Assembly: GCA_942159475.1 (NCBI GenBank)
Contig: OW804095.1
Coordinates: 95,679,740 to 95,743,739 of the forward strand
Source of the DNA: Sthenelais limicola
Lineage: Eukaryota > Annelida > Polychaeta > Phyllodocida > Sigalionidae
DNA: 64,000 nt
Direction: 5' to 3'
Positions 51,401 through 62,667 of this stretch are shown here, piece after piece (the first letter of the stretch is position 1; each line of letters opens with the position of its first letter). A program made the translations under genes and the position numbers. The notes beneath the pieces were generated by a model. It worked only from the letters and a program-made list of their open reading frames with translations. It searched no databases and was not told where the DNA came from.

Positions 51401-51933
51401 TTCCATATATATGCATGATACATGTATAACATGGAAAGGTTTAACACATTTGGATACTAACTCTTATGGAGTTAGTATGAAAAGCACATAGGGGAATTTT
51501 GTCTGCTTAAAGTATATGGCTGATGGAGACACTTCCTATTAAACCTTCCCTTAAATACGGTGTCATGATACATCCATACATGTAATACATAAATACACCC
51601 ATAAATACATACATACATGTATACATATACATACACCCATGAATACATTCATACATGTATACATATTACACCCATGTATACATACATATATCCATGAATA
51701 CATACATGTATACATCCATACACCCATGTATACATTCATGAATACACCCAAGAGGAGGAGGAGGAGGAGGAGGAGGAGGAGGAGGAGGAGGAGGAGGAGG
51801 AGGAGGAGAGAGAGAGAGAGAGGGAGAGAGGGAGAGAGGGAGAGAGAGAGGAGAGGGAAGAAAAGGGGAGAGAGGAGAGGAGAGAGAGAGGGAGAGAGAG
51901 AGGAGAGGGAAGAAAAGGGGAGAGAAGAGAGAG

Positions 51934-51966
<33 letters not shown>

Positions 51967-52007
51967 GGAGAGAGAGAGGAGAGGGAAGAAAAGGGGAGAG
52001 AGGAGAA

Positions 52008-52069
<62 letters not shown>

Positions 52070-54259
52070 GAGAAGGAGCCCATGAATACCCAATGCTATA
52101 CAAATACAATAATTATACATCAGGGTAATATATGCTCAGTATATGTTGTATATTGTAAAGAAATGATTCAGAATTTTATTAAATATAATATGTAAGAACA
52201 GCCTTTTAATTAGAGAACTAAAGAAGAGTGAGAAAGAGAGAGGGGGAAGAGCAAAGAGAGAGCTTTACATTATTTTCTTCCGGGTTACATGCTAAAGTTC
52301 CTGTTCTATGCCAATGGTTTATTTTCAGCAAATAGGGACATGTAGGCCTAGACCAGGGAGTAATATTATAGTAGGCTACCATCCTGATGTAACACATCAG
52401 TAACGTATCTAACTAAGAAATGTAACTAGTATCCTTTAGTATGGATGTATACATAAGAAACTTTATTTCCGACACATAATCGGACAGCATCTACAGACTG
52501 AGAGGGTCTCCATATTGAATATTCTAGGACTAGGCTGATGGCCACTTTATACAGCATCCTGATGCCAGTGATGGTACTTGGTGCAGCAATTATTTTCAAT
52601 TTTGAAAATAATACATTCTATTCTTAGCCTTAGTTATTTTGTCATGTCAATAGTCAGTAAAAGTTAGATTTCTGTCAATGTTAACTGCCAGATATGTATA
52701 GTTCTCTGTTCGTTGAATTTCTTCGAAACTTATAAAGATTTGCGTTGGTGTAATTTCGTTTTTTCTTTTGGATGTCATAATGGTCATTATTGTAGACGTG
52801 TGTGTGTGTGTGAGGGGGGGGGGGGGGGTAGCCCTTCAGCCTTAAAACAATTTCATTTTCATGGTTTATTAAAGTTGGAACAAAGGGTTAAATATGTTAT
52901 TATTATTAAGGCCGAAGCGAATGAGTTACTATCCCGGGTTAATAACCAGGTAAATCATAGGTAGTGTAGTAACTGTGGTTAACACGAGAGGGCAGTAGGG
53001 TGGGTAGTAGGGTAGGATATGTAACTTTTACTAAGGCATGCGCTAAGGGAAGGGGAGGGGCCAGAGGGAGGGAAAGGTATCATAGGATAAAGGGTCCACC
53101 AATGCGGATACCCGACACTCACCCCCTGGGTATATATACGGGGAACACTTGGGTATTGAGAGAGATATGCATTACAAGCAGTAGATACAGATATGTACTA
53201 GACGCACTGTATGTGCTAGAACCATTATATTATATCATCCTAATCTTGGACAGTAAAGACAGTAACAACAGTAAGAATACAGGGAAGGAGTCCCATAAGA
53301 TCTCATATGATTCGATGTCTACACTGATATGAGAAGGGATTATCAACCTAGCATCTATGTACAGGATAAGATACAATACACAAGTAGTGGCGTACTAAAA
53401 CTCATCGTGTTGTGTTGTTCATACCGGAAACCTACAGCTACTATATATCACCATGACTCTCTATTCAATATCGCCTACCGTCTCCTAAAATACTGTACTG
53501 TATTAAACATCATGAGAAGCAATACCCATAAGTCCGAGTATATTCGAATGCATATAAACACTAGCTAGATATATTCACCCTGGCCCGATGCATCGCCCAA
53601 TAGCATAAAGATCCGAAGCTACGCGCACAACAGTAACAATCCTGCAGAGGTATTTCATGCAATACTCATCTGATAACGAAGAAGGGAACTATTTTACATG
53701 CACTTTAATCAACTAACAGTAGGCTTAGCTAGGCTTATCACTGTCTCACTGTCAGAATCCCATGTCATTGATCATTTATAGTCTTTACGGCGATGGTCGT
53801 TTCAGTTTCATATTACTAGGCTACATTACTAGTCATTAGTCATTACAATACAACTCTACATTTTACTACAACTCTAGTCTACTAGTCTGTACAGTATACC
53901 ACACGATAAACACTGTATATCCCATATCAACACACTATAGCACCATTTCTAATGAAAGGTGTACATCAGTGATCATTCAAAATTTTACTGCAAGTGGAGT
54001 GGTAGGCCTACAGGTCGAACATGAGTGATGCCCTGACACGGGATGCTGCCCGATCATACTGGCGATAGTGGTATTGTCAACTATTGATAGTTGAGAGATG
54101 GTAACACACCGCTTGTTTCGTGTATGATTCTGATGATTCACCCAAATGTACCACAAATCTGCGGATATCTACAATCTATAATATTGAAATCTAGGTATGT
54201 GATCGTTAACAAACCCAAAAAGCGTCAGCAAAGTTCGTTATTCGAGTCATCCTGGACAT
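42444..54259 (-). CDS. PSTPIP2: PSTPIP2-like F-BAR domain protein, complete
   Basis: Minus-strand exons in coding order: 54215-54259, 49323-49423, 48787-48861, 48298-48439, 47424-47486, 47185-47292, 46342-46387, 45995-46173, 45706-45802, 45122-45262, 42444-42466. All phases agree and give 339 residues. The start encodes FADAFW followed by GTTGFETLVKRMKEGRQMC, then DDFLRQRAKIEEEYGRSL, the typical F-BAR opening. Coiled-coil helices follow, with SSWETVKTQTEKMASEHLEA and QSYKTSLDNLEHLRQQWERE. LEHCSVEKDITLFIAERKTG and IVYEPY match the end of PSTPIP1/2 F-BARs. A Gly/Pro/Arg-rich tail ends the protein with no SH3 domain, as in PSTPIP2. PSTPIPs bend membranes and recruit PTP-PEST phosphatases and WASP. 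The first donor is GG|GTTTGT, a weak GT site. An alternative 3' exon with SH3 was sought between 42.5 and 45.1 kb and not seen. Confidence 0.9.
42467..45121 (-). other. Last PSTPIP intron
   Basis: 2.65 kb without recognisable coding sequence. A short GT/CG repeat lies near 43602-43630. The region at 44130-44165 reads, on the minus strand, GGTTCAATTCCTG, a tRNA B-box-like stretch, but no tRNA fold accompanies it. Confidence 0.5.
47630..47848. repeat. Reverse-orientation copy of the GACTTT satellite
   Basis: Units such as AGTCAGTCGTAAAG and AAAGTAAAAAAGGTCAG repeat irregularly. They are the complement of the family at 15180-15612. It sits in the PSTPIP intron between exons 47424-47486 and 48298-48439. 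Confidence 0.7.
49620..49765 (-). repeat. Possible tRNA-derived SINE fragment
   Basis: Minus-strand reading shows GTCCCAGGTTCGCATCCCAT, a good pol III B-box, followed by about 100 bp of GC-richer sequence. A similar GTCCCAGGTTTGCAG occurs on the minus strand near 62075-62090. No A-box was found at the expected distance, so it may be truncated. Confidence 0.3.
50439..50793. repeat. GTAAGCGACCGTG motif three times at about 171-bp spacing
   Basis: Copies start at 50439, 50611 and 50781. The sequence between them is AT-rich and hardly alike, so only the 13-mer is conserved. Confidence 0.7.
51169..51745. repeat. ATACATGTAT-type microsatellite/minisatellite
   Basis: Long runs of CATACATGTATACATAC variants in two blocks (about 51169-51425 and 51565-51745), separated by about 140 bp of unrelated sequence. 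The unit is self-complementary, so it can form hairpins. Confidence 0.85.
51753..52078. repeat. GGA and GA purine tract
   Basis: About 18 GGA triplets are followed by 270 bp of GAGAGG/GGGAGA repeats with a duplicated GAGAGGGAAGAAAAGGGGAG block and a pure GA run near 52012-52058. It is all purine on the plus strand for about 325 bp. Open frames across it encode only Arg/Glu or Ser/Leu low complexity and are not genes. Confidence 0.95.
52800..52830. repeat. GT repeat followed by a 16-bp G run
   Basis: A TGTGTG dinucleotide run is directly followed by an uninterrupted G run, within the PSTPIP first intron. Prone to length error in assembly. Confidence 0.9.
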
Positions 54260-54587
54260 ATGTTGAGTTGTTTATTTCCTCCTCCTTGCCCTTCTCGCGA
54301 GCTGCTTCGGTCTGCTAAGAGGAAAATCTCGTAGAGCGAGACTTCATAAATGAGCAGTATATATTTGCTAGTATCTCTTAAAACATGTTGTTTTGGTCTA
54401 CTTATTTATCATATTAATGTTCCTTCCGATATTTTCAGAATTAAATGGCCTTTAAATGAAGAAATTAAAAAATAGCTTTACGAAAATTAACGACTTCCCC
54501 GAGAGAACGCGAGACTTGGTTGCAACATGGACGACTATCGTCAATCTGTCACCTAGTTAGGCGAAATATCGTCTCCCACCCATCAAC
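54260..54587. promoter_or_regulatory. Bidirectional promoter of PSTPIP-like and RNF180-like genes
   Basis: The two start codons diverge and lie 328 bp apart. TCTCGCGAGC at 54293-54302 differs by one base from the palindromic CGCG-box TCTCGCGAGA, a known element of bidirectional and TATA-less animal promoters. A second CpG-bearing segment, GAGAACGCGAGACTT, lies at about 54503. I see no TATA box. A short upstream frame (54527-54556, 9 codons) precedes the RNF180 start. Confidence 0.6.
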
Positions 54588-57500
54588 ATGGGAGAAGTTT
54601 TCAGGTGTCGAAAGTGTGGGAAGTTTCTGTTCAACACTGAGAACCTGATGGAGGAACAGAAACTTACAGATATGAGAGGTAAGGGAAATTCAGCATAGAA
54701 ATGCTGTGTATAAATGCCTAAAAATAATTTTCCATTAAAAATACCTACTGACCACTCAGTACAGTCACTAAGCCTAGGCCTAAGCTCGGGCCTGAGTAGA
54801 CAAAGTATCCGTCCCCTTGCCCCCAGCCAGAGGCAGAGCATTGATGTGGGGGATCGGGAAATCAAGGCCAGCGACGTGGGCTAGGGCCTAAGCTAAGGCT
54901 AAGGTCTTGAGTTGTGTTATATTATTCCCATCTTTACCTTAGTAATAATAGTAAGGACCTTTAATACTATTACTAGTCTAAGGTAAAGCCTTTACCTTAG
55001 ACTTAGTAAAAGTAAGGTATATTTCCTTGATAAGGTTCATCGCCTGCTCTCCAATGTCAAATTATATAATTCATACCTTTACTAAAGGTATGAATTATAT
55101 AATTTGACAACTTTACTAAACGTATGAATTATATAATATAATTTGACATTGAAGAGCAGGCGATGAACCTTATCAAGGAAATAAAGCGCCAATGCCAATG
55201 CGGCAATGCCAATGGCAATGTTGGTTGACAATCTACGGATCATCCGTAGTTCCTTACCTCTGGACTGTAGCTACTAAAACCTTGTTATACTGGTTATTTG
55301 ACATCTAATAAGCATTTAACGGTTTAATTTATAGTCTATAGATCTTTTTGTGTATAGGAACTTAATCAAATATCCGGCAATGGCAATAGACTAGTGATAG
55401 TGCGCTCTGTCTCTGACTATCCAGTGATATAATCACATGTACGGTACTGATGTAGGTGTATGACAACGTGCTGTACAAAAAAAATGTAGGCCTACTAGGA
55501 AATAATCGGCATAACAAAGAATGTAGGCCCCCTAATTGGCTTGATCAATAGCCTATAGCTATGTAATCGCCATCGCTGCCAGTTGCAAGTCAGGGATGGA
55601 TAAATTGATTAATTATAAATAAGAAAAAAACAAGATCATTAGCTATCATTGAATGATGAAACTCATTAGCCATTGTTGACCATGGAGAACCAGATTAGAG
55701 ATGGCGAAATATGAGATTGGTAAAACATCTTTAAGTTGTTACTTGTATAAAAGTTAGTACCGGTACCGTATGAGTTATTGTGTTATGACGTTGCGGAGAG
55801 CCTGAGTGACTACTTAGTGATTGGATTGCCAAATCATGCGTGCAAAGTTTCAGGTGGTGGTTTAAATCAAAGGAAAATTGCCTTATATGTAGGCCCACAG
55901 TAAGGCATATATATATGCGTCCTTTAATTAACCTAGGAAAAATATGTTGGCATGATCAAAACTCCATTGCTCTCAAAATAATTCTTAAAGTTTATTATAG
56001 TAACGCAAGGAAAGAAAACGTACTATTTTAAATGTGAAATATTATGTGCTGCTGATCATTAGTATAATAGTTAGGATAAATCTGTAGTACCACGTGGCTA
56101 GTTAATTATTAATTAAGTCGACCTCATGAATTTCGTAAACACACCGTTTCTGCTCTACTAATCACGAGAATGTTTCAGTTTGTAACTCAACAAATAGTGC
56201 GCACGTCTGCTTTGCATTCAGCACTGTAAACATTCTCTGAACACCCTTGGAGTATCTTTCAGTATCTCAAACACCTTTAACCTCTCGATGGTGATAATAT
56301 ATTATAACAAATTATATATGGCCAGATAATTTACTTCATAATCGTTGCCCTCCTCAGATAACACTTCTGTATTTAGTGTATGTATGTATGTATGTCTGTT
56401 GATGGAGTTTTGAAGTCCAGATTTCAAAGTCCATCTGAACACTGTCCCTAATAATGTATGCCCTCAAGTGGGTGATGATAATCCTATATTGCACGTTTCT
56501 TATCGATCCCTTTTTCTGGGTACTCAAGTGCTGTTCTGGGTGAACTCCTCGAGAAAATTAGTAGGACCCGGCATAGCATCTGCTATAATCTTTAATGTGT
56601 CCCTATTCTAATTGCAGCTGAATATAGTGAATATACTCAATGGTTTTTGGACCCTGATAAGTACCCCGATTGGGTACGACAAGCCATTCTCAAAGTAAGT
56701 ATATCCCTACAGTTTAAAAACTTTCCCAGGGAATTCGATTCCTCTCACTGATTTCAGATTCATTCCTATTGTTTAATTGATTGTAATTTATTACTCCTGG
56801 ATTGACACATTCGAGTTCACGATTTTTTTTAACTATCACCATGAAGGTAAATACCTAGATCTACCATCCTGCTATCATCAGTATTTATTATTTTAATCGC
56901 CTACTTTTTGTCATTTTCAAGGAACGTTACACTCGAGGAAAATTGGGTTGCCCGAAGTGTTTTGGACGCATTGGATCATTTGATTTTATTAGGAAGCGAG
57001 AATACCGTGAGCTTGGACCTGTTTGGGTTCAAAAGAGTCGAATCGATCTGATCAAGCATGTCGTAATTCCCACGTCTTCTCAACGAAATCCAAGAACCTT
57101 TCCGATGCATACTGACATTGATAGAGTCACTGCCATACAACAGGAACCACGGGAAAGTGTAACTCGGGAAAACCTTGAAAACTCCTTACCGAGTGACCCC
57201 AATATTAGTGAGAGTGCCGATGCCCAAATATCATCTTTGGGTGGAGGATTTTCTGTACAAGACAATTCACCTTGTACTGTGGCAAGTTCTAAGACTAAAA
57301 ATGTTAAAGATGTTAGTGAAGAAGGTACTGATGAAGAGATGTTAGTCACTGGCGGTAGGTTTGAGCCAATAGCTACTCCAGACACGGTTGATGAACCAGG
57401 TCCTCCGCAAGATGAAATAACTGAAAAGGTATTTTTTTTTAGACAAATTCACTCTTTACTTAACGGTTAACCAACTTAAGTGAGGATATTTCTGAATTTA

Positions 57501-58856
57501 TAATAATTTTATTCACGACAATATTTTGACACTACATAGGTCTTTTCAAAATTTTCTGAAAAAAATACGCATCCAATGTTAACATAACCTAATTAATGGT
57601 GGGATTTTACACTACTAACTGAACTTGAAAACCTAATTGACTTGTTGATCGCTTTTTTCCGAAGAACGATGGATTCGTGGATTTCGGAAGTGTTGTTTTA
57701 TTATGGCCAACGTTTCGGATATCTTAGTATCCTTCCTCAGGGGTGCCGTGTACAATAACCTAATTAAATTAGTATATTGTTTTCAAAATACACTAATTTC
57801 AATAGACTTGGTCCGAATTGAGAAATCGCCATTGACCCACCGAGGGCAGAATGAAGGCTCACGGTCAATTTGGACCGGAACTGGGGCCAGAAACATTTGT
57901 TTACATTTTGTGTCATAGGGAAGTGTATGGACGTAGGGAGGACCCCCATTAAATGTCACTTTATCAATAGAAAAACATCTAATATAACCACCAAATTAGA
58001 GGATATAAAAGACAACATTATCCAATCAGTTAAGCTATTGTTGGATACCATGTCAGCTTCAAGAAATTCAATAAATTGGGTTCATTTAAATGGCTAAAAT
58101 CAAGTCCACCTTACAGACTGACATGCCCATGAACCAAGTAACCTTGCCGGGCACGCTGCCCTGCACCCGGCCCCGCACCTAGACAGGGCCTTAGCTGTGG
58201 TCAGAGCCCCGCCCACACTCAGATAGGCCTCACCGCCTGTCTTAAATATCTTAAGTATCAGGTGTACATATTTCAAGCCAAATGGCCAATTCGAAAAAGC
58301 CCTATTCTTTGCAGTTAATGTTTAATATTTTGATAAAGAGCTACCAATAATACAATTAGAAAGATTTATTTTACCCTTAATAGTGGCCTTGAAAACTTTC
58401 ACCCGCATGATACATGGATATACTTATCTCCTAAAAAAGATTGTGGTCAAGGTTTTGGAAGAAATGTATAGTTACTTGCAAATAGGTGGATGCAGTGGCG
58501 AGGGACGTCCCTGTACTGGGAAGAAAATATCTCGTACCTGGTTTGCGTTCGCCTATTGGAGGCAATGGACACTACTGGCTTTCGATATACGTTCATTTGG
58601 AAGGAAATGACTGTTTGCCAGTTCCCTAGGTGCAAGAGAACTAGTTTAAAGCTTTTCTTCATTGATGCAAAACAACGGCCACTGCTTCATGTATCGGTTT
58701 AATCAGTAAATCTACGCAGAGCTATACATTATACATTTGCGGTCCTTGAAGGACATCGCGTCTTTCACTTGAATGATTTAATGTAACTATTAAAAGTGAT
58801 TGGCCTTTAATTGAAATAAAAAAGCCCATTGATGATCAATCTCAATAAATCCCCCC

Positions 58857-58887
<31 letters not shown>

Positions 58888-60264
58888 CGGACCCCCAAAT
58901 TGTCTATCCCGTGTGGCAGTCCGCCCAACTCTACCTGGGTAACAATATACACAATATATTATCTATATATTGGAACTTTATTTTTCGTACATATGGTCTA
59001 CATGGAGAATGGGGCTCATGTCTCTGTCAGGGACAGTTCTTCCGACAGGACTCTCATACACACCAGCAATTAATTTATCACTTTTGGGTTGAATTTAAAT
59101 CTCTTGGTTTCCCCTCATATCTAGGATGACGGACTGACTGATACAGAAAGTGCATATACGTGCCCGATTTGCCTGGAACTGTTGTACAACGCCCACACAT
59201 GCCGACCTTGTCTCCATGTCTATTGTGCTCCCTGTTTGAGGCGGCTTTGTGGAGCAACGCCCATCCACACCAAGTGTCCATTATGCAGACAAGTCATTTC
59301 TGCTTGTCTCCCTAACCATGGTTAGTATTTATACTTAGATCCGCTAACTACGGAATGATGTTTAGCAAATACATGAAGGACCACAGTTTGTTGTTGTGTG
59401 TACATGTGTAGTTTTTTTTGTTTGTTTTTTTTTTGTTTTTTTCAAATTCTTTATTAACTCTTATCCTGCCATCTTGGCTTATACAGTGCTAGCACATATA
59501 TGAAACAAAAATAGATATGAACGTTGATGAGACTTATTACGTCGACCTGAGGTAACATGTGTAGTTCTAATTCAAGTGTCTAGTCATATCTTCCTTTCAA
59601 TAGGTGCTAATGTTCTTTTTTTCTTTCCTACCTTTCAGAAATGACGAATCTTGTGAAAACTGTCTTCCCCGAGGAGTATAAACTTAGGAACGCTTTGGAA
59701 AGGAAAACCAGGAAAAAATTGCCACCTTTGCCAAGTAGCAATGGCCATCTCCATACACGCTTCAATCGTGATAGGAATAGGAACTATGTACTGGTACACT
59801 GGGCTGGTGTCTGCTTCGTAGTGCTCCTGTGTGTCATGGCCATTTCTATTTTAGCAACGACTGTCGGCATGCTCCTCTGGTACTTGTGGGAAACGTTCAT
59901 GGACTATTTCATAGATGGACTTGTCAGTGTCAACGGTTATTTCGATTACTCATGGCAATTAATTATAATGATACTCATGGAAAAGTCTGACGAAATTTCG
60001 CCTGAGCTCGCTAAAATGTTGTTGGGGTCGTTCGGACAGGTTTTACATGCTGTGGGCAAATTCTTTAATCGGACTACTGAGAAAGATTTATCCCACATAG
60101 GTGGTATTGATAAAAAGAAGGAAAATGCGCAGAACGAGTACACTTTATCTGCTTTTCAAGTAGATCTTGCCAATTACGTGTTAGTAATGGGATTTGTTAC
60201 GTACTTAATATACAGGTTTGCCCGTTATCGCCAAGCCAGGCAAGTTGAAGGCGGGCAAAATTGA
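54588..60264 (+). CDS. RNF180: RNF180-like membrane-anchored RING E3 ubiquitin ligase, complete
   Basis: Exons 54588-54678, 56618-56694, 56922-57428, 59125-59320 and 59639-60264 join in phase to 498 residues. The N-terminal domain has two Cys pairs, FRCRKCGKFLF and LGCPKCFGRIGSFDF, as in the conserved RNF180 zinc domain, with the PDWVRQAILK stretch between. An acidic, Ser/Thr-rich linker follows. Exon 4 encodes a RING-HC: CPICLELL, then CRPCLHVYCAPCLRRLC and KCPLC, giving C3HC4 spacing. The C-terminus has hydrophobic helices (WAGVCFVVLLCVMAISILA and a last one around VLVMGFVTYLIYRFA). Vertebrate RNF180 is a C-terminally anchored ER/nuclear-envelope E3 with the same order of parts. Start ATG 54588 has context AACATGG. 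An AATAAA follows at 60441. Confidence 0.9.
54975..55003. repeat. 29-bp near-perfect palindrome
   Basis: AGTCTAAGGTAAAG is followed by CTTTACCTTAGACT around one central base. It adjoins the larger fold-back in RNF180 intron 1, and TAAGGTAAAG-like pieces recur from 54935 to 55019. Confidence 0.85.
55021..55182. repeat. 162-bp compound fold-back in RNF180 intron 1
   Basis: The outer arms (55021-55063 and 55140-55182) are reverse complements with one mismatch over 43 bp. Inside, 55058-55109 is itself a near-perfect palindrome (TTCATACCTTT/AAAGGTATGAA core), and a further direct copy of its right half follows at 55110-55139. Order: outer arm, inner arm, inner arm inverted, inner arm inverted again, outer arm inverted. 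No coding content. Confidence 0.9.
57429..59124 (+). other. RNF180 intron 3 with repeat fragments
   Basis: 1.7 kb. Includes ATGGCCAACGTTTCGGATAT followed by TATCCTTCCTCAGG (about 57700-57740), a phrase typical of dispersed elements, a segment at 57975-58015 related to 38478-38520, and a C run with CA repeat. No gene is supported; the frame at 58383-58610 is unrecognised. Confidence 0.55.
58851..58888. repeat. 23-bp C run followed by CA repeat
   Basis: Uninterrupted cytosines 58851-58873, then (AC)n to about 58887, in RNF180 intron 3. Length is unreliable in any assembly. Confidence 0.95.
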
Positions 60265-60440
60265 ATTTAACAGTTATGGTAGCTACATATATTTCTATTG
60301 AGATATTCACCCAGTTTCACTTTCTACAATGGACTGAGGTTGAAATAAGCTAATACGTTGTGGTTTTATGATGGTTTTATGTACATACATATAGTGAAAA
60401 CGACCCATCTCCCCTCGTATTTACTTGTATTTTAAAGCCG

Positions 60441-60446
60441 AATAAA
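60441..60446 (+). terminator. RNF180 poly(A) signal AATAAA
   Basis: First canonical hexamer after the RNF180 stop, 177 bp downstream, giving a compact 3' UTR. Confidence 0.65.
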
Positions 60447-60459
60447 TTTCTCGAAAATT

Positions 60460-62665
60460 ACTTTCTGGTGCATTATTAGGAGAAACAGATATCTAATCTC
60501 TCAACGGGACGCCTCTATTATAAAGCCCCATAAAGATCTGGTTCTCCTTTTTATCAGAATTCTTAAGCACTTAATCCACTAAAACTGTCCAACCTTCTCG
60601 CCCTAGGAGGTGTTCTACTGTAGTAATATCATTAAGCTTTTTGTGGGGATAGACGTGGCTGGATATCATTTGCTCTAAGTATCCAAGGCATGGTGAGTAG
60701 AGCAACCCGCACATCCCCAGTCGTGAATTGCACCGTTTGTATAACAGCAAAGCAGTACCAGGAGTACACAAATCTGTGTTGATGTTTGGACATCCCCCCA
60801 CCCCCTCAGGCTCTTAAAAGACAGAGAGCACGTCCGTGGGAAGAAGCATTAGGGCAATCTGATAATTCAATTATCCCAAGCAGCTGCTATATTCAAGTGC
60901 AGAATGTATAGGTACTTCAGTATTCACAGTGCCAGATAATGTATAATTCATCTCAATCAATCCTCTCAAATAACCGAAACAAAATTTCAATTCAAAATGC
61001 AATTTAAAATTTCATATATCTAAACATGTTTTTTCATCAATGCAATAATAAATCATATACTTACTCGGATATAGGCCTACCTACTATTTATTTATTCATC
61101 TTAAAGCCCAACCCGAGGGTACTCTGACTGTCTCTGCTCAAGTTTGCTTTTGCTGGTCGCTAGACAGAGCGAAGCAATGTTTTCCAATAGTAAAATTGAA
61201 GCCCCCTCTGAATACTTTAGAAGAGTGACATTTTCAGGCTAAATACTTACTTCCATAAAAAATAAAGCATCGAAATGATTTATGAGATACTGGTAGATGT
61301 ATTTCATCATATTCCCCACTTTTTTTTACCGCACAGTATGGCGGCAATTTTCACCCCTAAAATATGACAATTTGATTTTGTAAATTCAGGAGGGAATATG
61401 CCATGACACTACTTTTCTTCTCATCATTGCTGTGTTTTAAGTTCATGGGGAAAACACTTAATCTTAATAGATTTGCAAAATATCATTTTGAGCGATTTTT
61501 TAAGCACTTCCTGTACCGACAACCCCTTGCATAAAGGTTGCCCGAGGACGTATTGAGGACCGTGTGCCGTCCTCTAATTGCCATAAGAATCTTGCAGGCA
61601 ACTTTCGGCAACACCGTCAGAAGGCCATTTGCTGCTCACGGAATTCCGTACCAAAAATACGGCAGGTGTGTGATTGTTACGCCCACAAACCTAAAGTGAC
61701 ATTACATACTACTCGCTGATTTCTTATGGTAAAATGGCCTTGGTAGGCGTAGTTTTGATCTCTGTAGGCATACATGTTGCTGCTTTTGCGTTACATTGCG
61801 TGATAGGACCCCTACTTCATTGCTAAACGGTCGTCTACTCCTTTTCCTCCTCCTAGAATCCATCTATAGACTAAGTAAAAGCCTATGTTGCCAAGTGATG
61901 CCTCCTCCTCCTCTTGTGTGATTGGACGCCTACTGCGTTGCTATAGCCAATAGGTTTTCCCCGCCCTTGACTTTTTTTGCTCTCTGTCACCCCCACTCGA
62001 TGATAGGACGCCTACTGCGCACTCTCTGGCAATGTGCTTTGCCTGAAGAAATTTGTTCTGTCCCTCACTGCAAACCTGGGACCCTTCACGCCATACATGA
62101 CACAGGTTTGACATTCAACATTTATTATGGCTTAGTACATTCAAATAATTCGTTCTCTGGGCATATTTGGGGTAAAAATATCTCAACATTACTGACCATG
62201 ACTGAGCCCAGTCAATGCAAATTTTGTGAAAAAATCACCAAATTTGGCACAGAGGTAGATTTTTTATTTTCTCTCATTTTGGAAGGGTCTACATTCTGAA
62301 GTATGAAATAGGTTGCCATAGCAACTGATTTAAATTGAAAAATGACATTTTTTTAAAAGAGCCATATTATTTGAACTAATTAATGTAGATCGTTGACTAG
62401 ATATTCATAAGAAAGCTCTATTAAAAGATAATCTGCAAATATAGGTGTAAATACAGTTTATATATTGTCGTTACCATGGCAACATTTTTAAAGGTGAAAA
62501 TTGGCTTTTAATGGGAAAATGGCTAAATAATGGCCATACGATTTGTTTTATTGGACGTACATCAGTAAGCAGGGCCTCATATGAAAGGTCTTTTGATGCC
62601 CAATCATGTGGTGTATGATTACCATGGTTTTGAATGTTTTATTCGCCATAGCAACCAAATTATAA
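60460..62665. other. Intergenic stretch with small repeats and X-box-like palindromes
   Basis: No supported gene. A TGATAGGACGCCTACT-type block occurs three times (about 61800, 61918, 62000). GTTGCCATAGCAAC (62312) and GTTACCATGGCAAC (62470) match the RFX X-box pattern, with a half-like copy at 62644. The 125-codon frame at 61922-62299 overlaps these repeats and is unrecognised. Confidence 0.5.
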
Positions 62666-62667
62666 TC

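Larger units (their letters stand above)
49424..54214 (-). other. First PSTPIP intron, repeat-rich
   Basis: 4.8 kb between the 15-codon first exon and the rest of the gene. It contains a tRNA-like B-box remnant near 49727, three GTAAGCGACCGTG motifs spaced 170-172 bp, an ATACATGTAT-type satellite, a long GA-rich tract, a G-run and a possible LTR near 52.97-53.5 kb. No other gene is supported. Confidence 0.65.
54679..56617 (+). other. RNF180 intron 1
   Basis: 1.9 kb from ATGAGAG|GTAAGG to ATTGCAG|CTGAA. It holds the palindromes above, a short CAATGCCAATG-rich stretch (55188-55225) and a GTAT repeat near 56380-56395. No gene. Confidence 0.7.

Noticed and set aside
51563..52120. Long open frames on both strands in the purine tract
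   Set aside because: They encode only Arg/Glu, Ser/Leu or Pro runs produced by GA and GGA repeats.
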